From contig JADFZW010000012.1 of assembly GCA_015232355.1 (NCBI GenBank), positions 79,430 through 143,429 on the forward strand: a stretch of 64,000 nucleotides of DNA. Reading direction: 5' to 3'. The stretch comes from Oligoflexia bacterium (GTDB lineage: Bacteria > Bdellovibrionota > Bacteriovoracia > Bacteriovoracales > Bacteriovoracaceae). The notes under the pieces are model-generated. The model was not told where the DNA came from. It saw only the letters and a program-made list of their open reading frames with translations, and searched no databases. Below are positions 19,517 to 28,577 of this stretch, piece by piece (within the stretch, counting starts at the first letter, position 1; the number at the start of each line of letters is the position of its first letter). The translations under genes and the position numbers were made by a program.

Positions 19517-20175
19517 TTATGTTTTTCATATGGTGACTTACTAGCAACACCCTCACACTGCTTTGGTGGATTTAGTCTATCAATATAATCATGAGTAACA
19601 TGTACTCCTGAAGCGGCCACCATTTCAACACCAGTTTTTTTATCTTTACAACGAATAACAAAAGTGATCTTTGGACTTGCTTCCATTTCTCCTGGTTTAG
19701 TCCAATAATATGGATACCAACAACCATTTCCATTGTTTAATGAAGCAGCAAAGTTATTTTGCTCAAACACCTTGTATCCTAAGAAAAATTCCTTATGAAC
19801 TAACCCCATATCCTTTTCAATTCCAGGTTTAGTTGGATGTAATAGAACATATTGAAATTTTTTATGTGATTCTGCTGTTAGGTCTTTAATATATGCTGAA
19901 ATTCCAACATAATTAGATCCACAAAATCTAGCAAAAGCAATTTTATTAAATGCACTTCCTGTTTCATTCTTACTGCCAGCTCCTATTTCTGAAATCCATT
20001 TACATGAGATAATAGCAGCGTTTTTTGCAGTATCCAGTGTTTTCTCAATAGTTGAACAATCCTCTTTAGGATCAAAAGCATTAGTTTTAGTAGACTGATC
20101 TGATGCCACAGATGCCTTAATTAGATTAAAATTTAAACAAAATATTAACCCTAAAATTATTAAAGTTAATTTCAT
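19513..20175 (-). CDS. Unrecognised secreted protein
   Basis: About 220 residues, with a signal peptide (about 1-22, LTLIILGLIFCLNFNLIKA). ATG at 20175 is preferred over TTG at 20181 because AGGAG lies 9 bases upstream. The mature part has six cysteines, in keeping with disulfides outside the cytoplasm, and no recognised motif. It converges on the 18170-19516 gene with a 4-base stop overlap, leaving no room for a conventional terminator. About 218 bases separate it from the next gene; that gap holds two copies of ATTAGAGTTA (near 20254 and 20320) but no clear promoter. Confidence 0.6.
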   Translation of the reverse strand: MKLTLIILGLIFCLNFNLIKASVASDQSTKTNAFDPKEDCSTIEKTLDTAKNAAIISCKWISEIGAGSKNETGSAFNKIAFARFCGSNYVGISAYIKDLTAESHKKFQYVLLHPTKPGIEKDMGLVHKEFFLGYKVFEQNNFAASLNNGNGCWYPYYWTKPGEMEASPKITFVIRCKDKKTGVEMVAASGVHVTHDYIDRLNPPKQCEGVASKSPYEKHN

Positions 20176-20393
20176 AATCAAATTCTCCTATAAATTAATT
20201 ATAACTATTTTTTTATCCATCAATTGATTTTATCGGAAAAATTATATAATTCATTAGAGTTAACAAAATCATTTACATTGTCATTTTTTGCCTACTTGAT
20301 CAAGAACATCCGGAATTCTATCATTAGAGTTATGTAAACTAATTTTATTGATTTTATTACATACAGATAAATAAAATCATAAGGCGGTTGATA

Positions 20394-20813
20394 ATGGCAG
20401 ATGTGTCACCCATTCAACAAAGACGAATGCAAGATCAAAAAACTAGGCAACAAACTACTGAAGCACGTGAAGTAACATCAGAATTTGAAAAAAAACAAAA
20501 AGATCAGATTAGAAAGTATGAAGAGATGCTTAAAAAAACCAAAAATGATTATGAATTAGAGTTAGGAAGAGTTAAATCAGAGTACGACAAGAAAAAGATT
20601 GATCTGATAAAACGGCAAGATGAGATACTAAAAATGGAACAATTAAAGTTGAGTGAAGAGCTTAGTGATATAAAAAAATCCAATGTGGACAGAAAAAATG
20701 AATTAAAGATGAGTAATGAATCAGAACTGAGTTCTTTAATTGAATCTCACAACAATACAATAGCAAATGCAAAAAAGAAATTTGATCTTGAAATGGCCAA
20801 AAATAAAAAATAA
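20394..20813 (+). CDS. Coiled-coil protein
   Basis: The 139-residue product is almost entirely charged heptad-like sequence (about 15-135) rich in Lys, Glu and Gln, predicting a long coiled coil with no membrane segment or signal. ATG at 20394 follows AAGGCGG by 6 bases; the in-frame TTG at 20388 is too close to that site. It lies 43 bases before the FliG-like gene on the same strand, and the two are probably co-expressed. A structural or scaffolding role is possible, but nothing in the sequence names one. Confidence 0.65.
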   Translation: MADVSPIQQRRMQDQKTRQQTTEAREVTSEFEKKQKDQIRKYEEMLKKTKNDYELELGRVKSEYDKKKIDLIKRQDEILKMEQLKLSEELSDIKKSNVDRKNELKMSNESELSSLIESHNNTIANAKKKFDLEMAKNKK

Positions 20814-20856
20814 CTTGTTATTATCTCTTTTAAACATCTATTAAGGAGTGTTATCA

Positions 20857-21297
20857 ATGAAAGAAAATAATCAAAAAAGTACATTAGGCGGATTCATTGA
20901 TGGCAAAAAGCAAATAATTGATATGCTTAAAATGATGTCCCCACAAGAAAAGGTACGGTTACTAAAAAATGTTAAAAACAGAAATCCTATTATGGCCCAC
21001 GAATTGATGAAAGAGGGCATCTCCTTTGAACAACTCTCTATTATAGGAAAAGATAAACTTCAAATTATTTTAAGTCATATTAATCCAGCAATTATGGGAA
21101 TGGCCCTCAAAAGTTCATCGCCACAAACTCAAAGATATATCTTGAAAGAATCACCTCGAGAGTATGCTTTGGAAGCATATAAAATAATGACAACGCCCAT
21201 AGAGGGTGCTTCCAGCAAATCAGATATGGCCAAAGAAAAAATCTTAAAATTGGCCACTGATATCTTTGGTAAACAAATATTCAACATGCTTTCATAA
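20857..21297 (+). CDS. Small FliG-like helical protein
   Basis: The 146-residue protein reads as short helices. The passage around LQIILSHINPAIMGMALKSS followed by RYILKESPREYALEA resembles the FliG middle/C-terminal repeat (flagellar motor switch: ...ALKGASEE...KILSNMSKRA...). FliG contacts the MS ring, FliM and MotA. This protein is less than half the FliG length and no other flagellar gene is nearby, so it may be a FliG-like paralogue with another role. ATG at 20857 follows AAGGAG; the in-frame GTG at 20848 overlaps that site. The preceding gene encodes a coiled coil. Family assignment is by eye and moderate. Confidence 0.5.
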   Translation: MKENNQKSTLGGFIDGKKQIIDMLKMMSPQEKVRLLKNVKNRNPIMAHELMKEGISFEQLSIIGKDKLQIILSHINPAIMGMALKSSSPQTQRYILKESPREYALEAYKIMTTPIEGASSKSDMAKEKILKLATDIFGKQIFNMLS

Positions 21298-21334
21298 ATT
21301 TAAATATCCAGTGACAAAATCCCTGATAGATGTT

Positions 21335-22363
21335 ATGGTATTCCACAAAATGAATACAAAAAAAAATCAACCCCTAATTTTTGGTCCTATCAAATCTCGT
21401 CGTCTGGGAATCTCCCTTGGAATTGATCTTATTCCCCGAAAAGTTTGTTCTCTAGATTGCGTATATTGTGAATGCGGAAAAACTTTAACTCTTTCAACTA
21501 AAAGAAAAGAATTTTTTAAATTCAAATCAACTATATCAGAAATTGATTCTTTTTTTATGGCCAATCCCAATTTACAAACAGATTACATAACCTTTAGTGG
21601 TCATGGCGAACCAACTCTTTATAGCAAAATAGGCGAAATAATCTCTTATCTTAAACAAAAATATCCACAATACAAAGTAGCTCTCTTAACGAATTCCACT
21701 CTACTCTATCAAGAGGATTTACGAAAAGAGTTGCTGCCACTAGATCTTATCGTCCCTTCTCTCGATGCTGTCTCTGAAAGTGCTTTTAACAAGATCAACC
21801 GCCCTCATTCTCAGTTGACTGTTGATATGGTTTTAGATGGACTACTTAAATTCCGACAAGAATTTAGTGGACAATTTTGGGTTGAGGTTTTTATTATTCC
21901 TGGAATTAATGATTCAACTGAAGAGATCGTATCAATAAAAGAGTGGCTTACAAAAATCAATCCTCACAAAATTCAACTCAATACTTTAGATCGCCCCGGA
22001 ACAGAATCATCTATTAGAACACCTACAATTAGTGAACTTGAAAATTTACAAAAGCTATTCGAACCATTTGAAGTGGAGATTTACAATTCAAAGTGGAACG
22101 AAATCCATTCATCTTCGTCTCTATCTTCTACCTTATCTTCCTCTACTTCGAACTCCACTTCAAGCACTTCAAACAATTCAAATATTGAAGATGCTATTAT
22201 AAACACCATAAAGAGAAGACCATGTACTTTGGAGGATTTAAAAGTTGCTCTAGGTGCAAACAACACTACTCTCACAATTGAATCGACACTTAAAATACTT
22301 TTTGAAAAAAAGATAATCACATCTCGTAAAGAGGATAGAGGAGAATTTTACTTTGTTATATAA
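21335..22363 (+). CDS. Radical SAM protein with C-terminal winged-helix-like tail
   Basis: About 342 residues. FGPIKSRRLGISLGIDLIP and CSLDCVYC (Cys38, 42, 45 from this start) are the signature of a radical SAM family distantly related to wyosine-synthesis enzymes. TFSGHGEPTLY and LLTNSTLL are SAM and barrel motifs. A Ser/Thr-rich linker (about 250-280) leads to a C-terminal domain of about 60 residues that resembles a winged helix (TLEDLKVALGANNTTL). The frame is open upstream to 21266, but that would overlap the previous gene, and the family starts just before FGP. ATG at 21335 or 21350 is therefore likely; neither has a strong ribosome site. The substrate is unknown. Confidence 0.8.
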   Translation: MVFHKMNTKKNQPLIFGPIKSRRLGISLGIDLIPRKVCSLDCVYCECGKTLTLSTKRKEFFKFKSTISEIDSFFMANPNLQTDYITFSGHGEPTLYSKIGEIISYLKQKYPQYKVALLTNSTLLYQEDLRKELLPLDLIVPSLDAVSESAFNKINRPHSQLTVDMVLDGLLKFRQEFSGQFWVEVFIIPGINDSTEEIVSIKEWLTKINPHKIQLNTLDRPGTESSIRTPTISELENLQKLFEPFEVEIYNSKWNEIHSSSSLSSTLSSSTSNSTSSTSNNSNIEDAIINTIKRRPCTLEDLKVALGANNTTLTIESTLKILFEKKIITSRKEDRGEFYFVI

Positions 22364-22412
22364 GTAAACAATTAATTCATTTTCTAATTTTAACTAGGAA
22401 GGGGAAGTAACC

Positions 22413-23750
22413 ATGAATAAGGAAAATTTTTTAAAATTTTTTTTCGTATTAACTATTGTAATAACTTTTACATTTTATTATCAAAACAAACAAAAAACAC
22501 CAGCACCAATCACCTCATATCCAACACTGCTCCCCTCAACAGCTACAACTACGACTACCACTACCAACAAGAATAAGTATCCTCTCTATAAACTATCTTC
22601 CGAAAAAGATGGACAACTAAAATTTGTATTAGCACCACCTCCACATCCATTTGACAGTGATCAATTAAGTCCATGCAAATTTACTGGGATTCCCAAGCAT
22701 GGTAAATATGTTAAAGTTATTGACGCCGAAACAAATAAAGAAATAAAACAAGATAACGAACAAAAAAATTCACATAACTTAAGTTTCATTGAAGTAATCG
22801 ACAAAAAAGATATTTACCAAATTAACATAGACAGTAATACAAATATCTATTGTAAAGCAGGGAGTATTTTAAATTTAAATACAAACGGCACAATCACACT
22901 CGGCGGTTCTATCCTAGGCAAAGCAATAATTAGCAAAAATGAAGAAGAAATTTTTTTTACATACATAGAATCATTTAATGCTGAAAAAGAGGATTATTAT
23001 AAGCTAGATTCTATGATCGATAAAAAAATGAAATTTGTAAAAGTTGATACACTTCCTTTTTCAAAAAACCTTAAAAAATGCACTGATCATGAAAAAACAA
23101 TCTCTTTAATAAAAGATGGAACAAACAAGAAAGATAAATCAGAACCTGCAACAAAAAATTCTAGCCTAGAATACATAAAGGTAGCTGACGAATTTATTAT
23201 TTATCAAATTAGTCTAAGCAGTGTTTCAGGAGAGGATAAAAATAGAAAAGAATACTGTCAAGGCGATTCAGTACTCACATTAGAAGGAAATATTGTTAAA
23301 CTAGGAGATAAAAAATGGGGGAATGTGGAAATAAGTGAAAACAAGAGAGTAATTACAGCATATAAATCAAATTCTTCTTCGGCAAAAGAACTTCTCTATT
23401 ATCACCTAGACATGACGGCCACAAACAACTCGTTCAAATATACCAAAATTGACAATACTCCTAGTACACTACCATTCTCGATGGATAACTTAGAAGAATG
23501 TGATGGTGGCGGTGGCGGTGGCGTAAAATCAAAATTACCTCAATTTATCGAAATCGGTGATAAAACTATTGTCAGACTAATTTATAAACTCGATATTACC
23601 AGCAAGAATCTATCTCCTTATTGCCTATCATTTTTAACTTTTACACTAGACAACAAAGGAGCAATTTACGATCGCACTCATCAGTTATGGGGCAATGTTG
23701 AATCAGATAAAGATCAAAAAAAATTAGTTATTTTTCCTGTGAAAATTTGA
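22413..23750 (+). CDS. Envelope protein with three related domains (unrecognised)
   Basis: The 445-residue product has an N-terminal signal anchor (about 8-24, FFFVLTIVITFTFYY), a Pro/Thr-rich linker with a Thr run, and three related blocks of about 110-130 residues. Each block opens with a Pro-Phe-containing segment and a Cys, continues with a strand like IEVxDKxxIYQI, a second Cys (IYCKAG, EYCQGD, PYCLSF), a LTL-type strand with GxI, and, in blocks two and three, WGNVE. Internal triplication with one paired cysteine per block is consistent with disulfide-stabilised beta domains outside the cytoplasm. A GGC/GGT repeat (23502-23524) gives a Gly run. SD GGAAGGGG precedes the ATG. Its end overlaps the convergent gene by 27 bases. 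Confidence 0.65.
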   Translation: MNKENFLKFFFVLTIVITFTFYYQNKQKTPAPITSYPTLLPSTATTTTTTTNKNKYPLYKLSSEKDGQLKFVLAPPPHPFDSDQLSPCKFTGIPKHGKYVKVIDAETNKEIKQDNEQKNSHNLSFIEVIDKKDIYQINIDSNTNIYCKAGSILNLNTNGTITLGGSILGKAIISKNEEEIFFTYIESFNAEKEDYYKLDSMIDKKMKFVKVDTLPFSKNLKKCTDHEKTISLIKDGTNKKDKSEPATKNSSLEYIKVADEFIIYQISLSSVSGEDKNRKEYCQGDSVLTLEGNIVKLGDKKWGNVEISENKRVITAYKSNSSSAKELLYYHLDMTATNNSFKYTKIDNTPSTLPFSMDNLEECDGGGGGGVKSKLPQFIEIGDKTIVRLIYKLDITSKNLSPYCLSFLTFTLDNKGAIYDRTHQLWGNVESDKDQKKLVIFPVKI

Positions 23751-25265
23751 GTAATACTTAATTAGCTTATAAATTTCTTGTATGTTTGCTTTAGCATCTA
23801 AATCCGTTGGATCTAATAATTCTTGCTTCTGACCTACCTGAAGTGCTTTTATTGCATTTTTGTAAAATATGGCATCTGACATCTTATTATTTCCTTCCTG
23901 TATTGCCATATCTATGTAAGTATAAACCAGATTTGAATACACATTTTTCATTCTTCTTTTATCCATATTATCATCATTTTCAAAATCAGCGGCAATACTT
24001 TCCCAAAGCAAATGAGGATGTTTATGTAAAATCTGTGTATGAGTATTCAGATAGCAAAATGCTATCAAATATGCTCCTATCATAATCTCTACAATATTTT
24101 TATTCTTGTTAAATGTTTTGAATGCTTCATATGCTAATAATATAACTGCAAAAAATAAAAATCCCGCACAGGAATAGAGTCTACACTCTGAAAAATAGGT
24201 GTTTTGTGGTATAATAATAGTTGGAAGTAATAACAAGAAGAAAGAAGATAATGAAAAGTAAACAACATTTTTGTATATAGATTTTCTCGCTAACAAAATC
24301 AATATCGCTACCAAAACAACTAACAATATAAAAGAAATAACTACTTTAATATTAATTAAATTCTCATAAGGTCCAATTGGATAGTAGAGATAAGTTTTTA
24401 GTGGAAAAAATATTTTAAAAATATATTGTAACAATATAACTACTTGAGATGATATATAGTAGGGAAGCTCGCTATAATCTATTAATCCCTTTTGTGCTAC
24501 TCTGGTAATTCCAGATAGTATCGTATGTCTCCAGATGAAAATCATTATAGTCACTAATATGTATGGAAACATTAATTGTAGATACGTTTTTATATTTCGC
24601 TGTCTTGAAAAAAAATAGAGGTATAAAAATAAAATACCTGGCAATACGATAGCAAATTCTTTGCACAAAATAGCACAGATAAAAGATGCCACCGATGCTA
24701 TCAATGATAAAATCAAGCTCTGATTCGTATTCAGCTTCATCTTCACACCACGTATAAAAAAATAAATAGATATATAAATAAAAAAAGATGCCATTAGATC
24801 TGAGCGCTTTGATATGTGAGTTACTGAGTTAACGTAAATTGGATTTAACAATAAAAAACCAACCAACAAAAACCAAAACCATTTACCTCTAGTAAATGAT
24901 AACAGTGGCGATGAAGAAGGTAGAAGTAGCTTTACTATCTTCACAAACATTGAAACACAAATGAAATGTAAAAAAATATTTATAATTCTAAAATAGCTCG
25001 GATTTGGCCCACCTAATTTATAATTCAAAAGAAAAGACAAATAAAGTAATGGCCTATTCTGAATAGTTGCTATTGTACCATCAGGTCCCCATGTTTCTAC
25101 AGAAGTTATTGGATCAAAAACTTTCATAGCAAACAGGGCCCAACTTTTAATATAGGGATTATTGATGATCTCAATAGGATCACAACAAATAAAATTAGCA
25201 TCAAGAGAGATCAGAAATACGAATAAAGAAATGATATATAAAAAAAATATAGATGAATATCTCAT
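23724..25265 (-). CDS. TMTC-like / GT39-related integral membrane glycosyltransferase
   Basis: The 513-residue product has about 11 membrane helices, then a soluble C-terminal region of about 90 residues that is helical and TPR-like. NPIYVNSVTHISKRSDLMA (about 141-160) closely resembles the TMTC-family motif (HPxxxEAVxxIxxRADLLA), and an acidic residue follows the first helix (CDPIEIINNPYIKS), as expected for lipid-phosphate-sugar glycosyltransferases of the GT-C fold. These use dolichyl or undecaprenyl phosphate sugars to modify proteins. Its ATG overlaps the stop of the prepilin-like gene as ATGA, so translation is coupled, suggesting that the prepilin is a substrate. That is inference from context. 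Confidence 0.7.
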   Translation of the reverse strand: MRYSSIFFLYIISLFVFLISLDANFICCDPIEIINNPYIKSWALFAMKVFDPITSVETWGPDGTIATIQNRPLLYLSFLLNYKLGGPNPSYFRIINIFLHFICVSMFVKIVKLLLPSSSPLLSFTRGKWFWFLLVGFLLLNPIYVNSVTHISKRSDLMASFFIYISIYFFIRGVKMKLNTNQSLILSLIASVASFICAILCKEFAIVLPGILFLYLYFFSRQRNIKTYLQLMFPYILVTIMIFIWRHTILSGITRVAQKGLIDYSELPYYISSQVVILLQYIFKIFFPLKTYLYYPIGPYENLINIKVVISFILLVVLVAILILLARKSIYKNVVYFSLSSFFLLLLPTIIIPQNTYFSECRLYSCAGFLFFAVILLAYEAFKTFNKNKNIVEIMIGAYLIAFCYLNTHTQILHKHPHLLWESIAADFENDDNMDKRRMKNVYSNLVYTYIDMAIQEGNNKMSDAIFYKNAIKALQVGQKQELLDPTDLDAKANIQEIYKLIKYYSNFHRKNN

Positions 25266-26893
25266 CTAGTAATGTAAGCATCCTTGCATTTAATTGCATG
25301 AACATGTCCAGGGTGTACTTCCGCCCCATTACCACATGCCGATACCCTCAATGATGAAATCACAGAATTGCTATAGGTGGGACTACAACCAACCCATTCC
25401 CCATCCCTCTGACCCCACTTAAGAGTAGATATCTCGGAACCCTCACTACCAAATCTTGCATAAAGGTAACTGCATCTACCTGATCCTGTTATAGCTTCAC
25501 TAGCATTACTACAAGATGGAACGGTAGAAGAAAAATCGACAGTTTTGCAGTGATTTATGCCATCAAGAAATTGATTTGCACTAGTGCATGTTGTGGTCGC
25601 AGGGAAAGTGACAGATCTACAAGAACCTTGGCCGGCAAGAAAACTATTTGCATCAGCACAACTTCCCATTGTACTACCAAAGTTTACACAGGATCCGGCC
25701 AATCTAAATTGATTGGTTGTACATGTCAGTGCAGAATCAGGTAGCACATCACAGCTGACTGTACCATCTGTCTCTATTTTTGTAGCATATTTGCCAGCGC
25801 CACATTGAGATGTTGGTATATCAGCACAGTTTGGTCCACCACCTGAAGTTATACCTCGAAGATACTGTGTACTTAAACAAGTCAGAGCAGTTGTACAACT
25901 AGGAGCTCCGCTAGTTTGAATTCCTGTCATAACTTGAGATGTACTACACGTTTGGGCCGCAAAATTTCTACAAGTACTACCAATACAAAAATTAGAACCG
26001 GCCGTTACTGCCCCTGATGAAGTTATTGTCGCACCTGATATTGAACCTGCGGTTGCTGCCACACCTGCTATCGTTCCACTAGCATTTATGTTTCCATTGA
26101 TCCCTAAGCGAATATTATTAGACACCCATAAATCGCCGGTCATTGGGTTCGTGCCATCTACTCTAAGAAAATTATTTCGTACATACTGAACAGGGGCCAC
26201 ATGCTGAAGATCGGCCGTTGGATTAGAAGAAAACCAACACTGGCCTGATGTAGGAGTATAATCGCCACCACCCATTTCACACGATTGTTGTTTCGCAGTT
26301 TCTACAGCCGCTCCAATATCATTAAAACAACTTGTAACCGTTAAACTATTATCTAAAAATGCTCTAATCATAGTAGTCTTTATATTAGGTGTAGGAGTTG
26401 TGGTCGTAGTTGTTGCTGGACTTTCATTCGGATTTGGACTCTGAGCTACCTCAGATGAGATTGCCAATATCGAAGCTGTTTTTTCAAAAGTTGTAACTAA
26501 TCTTATAAGATTGAATGAATTGGGTACAAGCGTTCCATCAAACTCTATAGCAATCCTGGATATTCTAATAGTATTATTATAAGTTGTTCCCACAACTAAA
26601 ACTTCATTTCCTTCTCTATTTAATATTCTTGGAATAGTTGACGTACCACTTGCTCCTACTATTGCTCCAGCAAGTGCTAAAGTCCTTCTACAAGCATCAC
26701 CATCTAATAAAATTTGATCCATGATTGCTTTAGTGGAAGTAATATCTGCTGACGATTCTAAATTTTTAACCACTTTATTTTGATTAGAAGTCATAGTTAA
26801 AAATCCTACTGAAACTGCACTCATCATTCCAGCAGCAATCATAACTTCCATCAAACTCATACCAGAAATATATTTTTTAGAAAAAAAACTCAT
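25262..26893 (-). CDS. Prepilin-like protein with long Cys-rich repetitive tail
   Basis: About 543 residues. A short positive leader and GMSLMEVMIAAGMMSAVSVG form a class III prepilin cleavage site and N-terminal helix. The body is far longer than a pilin. From about 255 it has tail-fibre-like Gly/Ala/Ser/Thr repeats (TGDLWVSNNIRLGINGNI, then GSISGATITSSGAVTAG), then repeated segments of the form TCxxxQFxxGxxxC to the end. ATG at 26893 follows GGAG by 8 bases and is preferred over ATG at 26914. It could be a minor pilin or pseudopilin carrying an adhesin. It is translationally coupled to the TMTC-like gene, and pilB/pilT lie elsewhere in the window. Confidence 0.8.
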   Translation of the reverse strand: MSFFSKKYISGMSLMEVMIAAGMMSAVSVGFLTMTSNQNKVVKNLESSADITSTKAIMDQILLDGDACRRTLALAGAIVGASGTSTIPRILNREGNEVLVVGTTYNNTIRISRIAIEFDGTLVPNSFNLIRLVTTFEKTASILAISSEVAQSPNPNESPATTTTTTPTPNIKTTMIRAFLDNSLTVTSCFNDIGAAVETAKQQSCEMGGGDYTPTSGQCWFSSNPTADLQHVAPVQYVRNNFLRVDGTNPMTGDLWVSNNIRLGINGNINASGTIAGVAATAGSISGATITSSGAVTAGSNFCIGSTCRNFAAQTCSTSQVMTGIQTSGAPSCTTALTCLSTQYLRGITSGGGPNCADIPTSQCGAGKYATKIETDGTVSCDVLPDSALTCTTNQFRLAGSCVNFGSTMGSCADANSFLAGQGSCRSVTFPATTTCTSANQFLDGINHCKTVDFSSTVPSCSNASEAITGSGRCSYLYARFGSEGSEISTLKWGQRDGEWVGCSPTYSNSVISSLRVSACGNGAEVHPGHVHAIKCKDAYITR

Positions 26894-27110
26894 GCGTTTT
26901 ACTCCAGTATTCATCTTTTGTTTTGGTAATAAATAAAGAATTTATCTTCCCATGAATAAAATTAACAATGCAATTATAGAAAGTCGAATAAAATCAATTT
27001 TGGAATTTAAAGTTAATAGTTAATTATTAACTATAGCAATCAAGTAAGGATATACTTTACATTAAAATTTCCATAGGCGATAGTGATTGAGTTATGGAGA
27101 ATGATCTAAA

Positions 27111-28568
27111 ATGAAGATGGCATTAATTTATCCACCTCACACTCACAAAATATTTAACGAAAATTTATTTACAGTAGATAGCGAATTTGGAAAATTTCCC
27201 TATATAAGCTATGGGTATATAGCGGCCATCGCGAAAAATATGGGTGGAGTTAATGTAAAAATATTTGATAAAGATATTGGTCCAGAATTATTAAGCGAAG
27301 TAATAAATTATAATCCAGATTTGATGACATTTGCGGCCCATTCAGCACAAACCTTTCGAGAAGTAGTAAAATGTGCTGACTACTTAAAAAATGCTACTCA
27401 AATACCAACATTAGTTGGTGGTTACGAAGCAAATTATTATCCTAAAGAAATAATGGAACACCTCTCTTTTGATTATCTTTGTTCAGGTCAGATATTCACA
27501 TTTTTTGAAAAATTTATTCACGCCTTTCAATTAAAAAAAAATTACGATCAAGTACCAAACTTATTTTACAGATCTCATGGAGATCTACTTTTAGGGACTA
27601 ACAAGGGAAATAACAAAGTTACAACTGAAACTAATCTACCATTTCACAAATGGCCTATTCCAGATAGATCCATCTTTGACAATGAAAAATATTACTCTTT
27701 CGTCTCTCAGAAAAAAAACTTTACCATAGCTTTGTCATCATTAGGTTGTCCATATCAATGCATTTTTTGTTGTATGTCTAGCAGTGGATATCAGACTAGA
27801 ACTTCCGAACAAGTTGTAGAAGAGATTGAAATTTGTAATAAAGTACATAATATAAATGAAATAGATTTCTTTGATCCTCTAATGTTTTACAATGTAAAAA
27901 GAATAAGTGATATCTGTGATAGAATTTATGAAAAAAAAATAAATATCTTCTGGTCTGCTCGTACTAGATTGGATTCCTTAACTATGAATGCTAGTAATAG
28001 CAATCTTCCAAATGAAAAATTTATTGAGAAATTAGCACTCTCAGGATGTAAGAGATTATTTGTAGGAATAGAATCAGGATCAGATCTTATACTAAAAAAT
28101 ATCAAAAAAAATCTCAAGGTAAACGATCTCAAAACCACCAAAAGAATACTAGATTGTTTGAAATCTCATGGCATAAGGCCATTGGGTTTTTTTATGATTG
28201 GAAATCCAGGAGAAACTAAAAGTACGGTTAAAGAAACAATTACTTTCGCAAAGAAGTTACCATTAGATTACGCTCAATTTAGTATGACCATTTTAAAACC
28301 GCATACTGAACTGGAAAAAAAATTCATTGAAACAAATCATTTTGACTATTGGAAAGAATATATCAGAGGAAATGTGGATGAAAAAATACTTCCATCTCCT
28401 TGGACTTCACTATCTAGAAGAGATATCGAAAAGTTTACCAAGTTAGCATATTTGATTTTTTATCTTAGACCAACTATTATATTCAAAAGTATTTTAAATA
28501 TAAAATCATATAAAGAGCTGTTACGATACATAAAAGTTTTTGTAAAAATGCTTTTGTACTCAAAATAA
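27111..28568 (+). CDS. Radical SAM protein with B12-binding-like N-terminus
   Basis: The 485-residue product has a cobalamin-binding-like Rossmann region (about 1-130) and a radical SAM domain with CPYQCIFC (Cys213, 217, 220) followed by RLFVGIESGSDLILKNIKK, typical of the BchE/HpnP superfamily. The axial His motif DxHxxG is not intact: the equivalent reads DKDIG, so B12 may bind base-off or not at all. Such enzymes carry out methylations, cyclisations or rearrangements on lipids and secondary metabolites. GGAGA precedes the ATG. The next gene follows after 9 bases. It opens the glycan/lipid island at 27111-34407. Confidence 0.8.
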   Translation: MKMALIYPPHTHKIFNENLFTVDSEFGKFPYISYGYIAAIAKNMGGVNVKIFDKDIGPELLSEVINYNPDLMTFAAHSAQTFREVVKCADYLKNATQIPTLVGGYEANYYPKEIMEHLSFDYLCSGQIFTFFEKFIHAFQLKKNYDQVPNLFYRSHGDLLLGTNKGNNKVTTETNLPFHKWPIPDRSIFDNEKYYSFVSQKKNFTIALSSLGCPYQCIFCCMSSSGYQTRTSEQVVEEIEICNKVHNINEIDFFDPLMFYNVKRISDICDRIYEKKINIFWSARTRLDSLTMNASNSNLPNEKFIEKLALSGCKRLFVGIESGSDLILKNIKKNLKVNDLKTTKRILDCLKSHGIRPLGFFMIGNPGETKSTVKETITFAKKLPLDYAQFSMTILKPHTELEKKFIETNHFDYWKEYIRGNVDEKILPSPWTSLSRRDIEKFTKLAYLIFYLRPTIIFKSILNIKSYKELLRYIKVFVKMLLYSK

Positions 28569-28577
28569 AATAATAAA

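Noticed and set aside
21266..21334. Longer N-terminus for the radical SAM gene
   Set aside because: It would overlap the preceding gene and add residues that the family lacks; the family begins just before FGPIKSRRLG.
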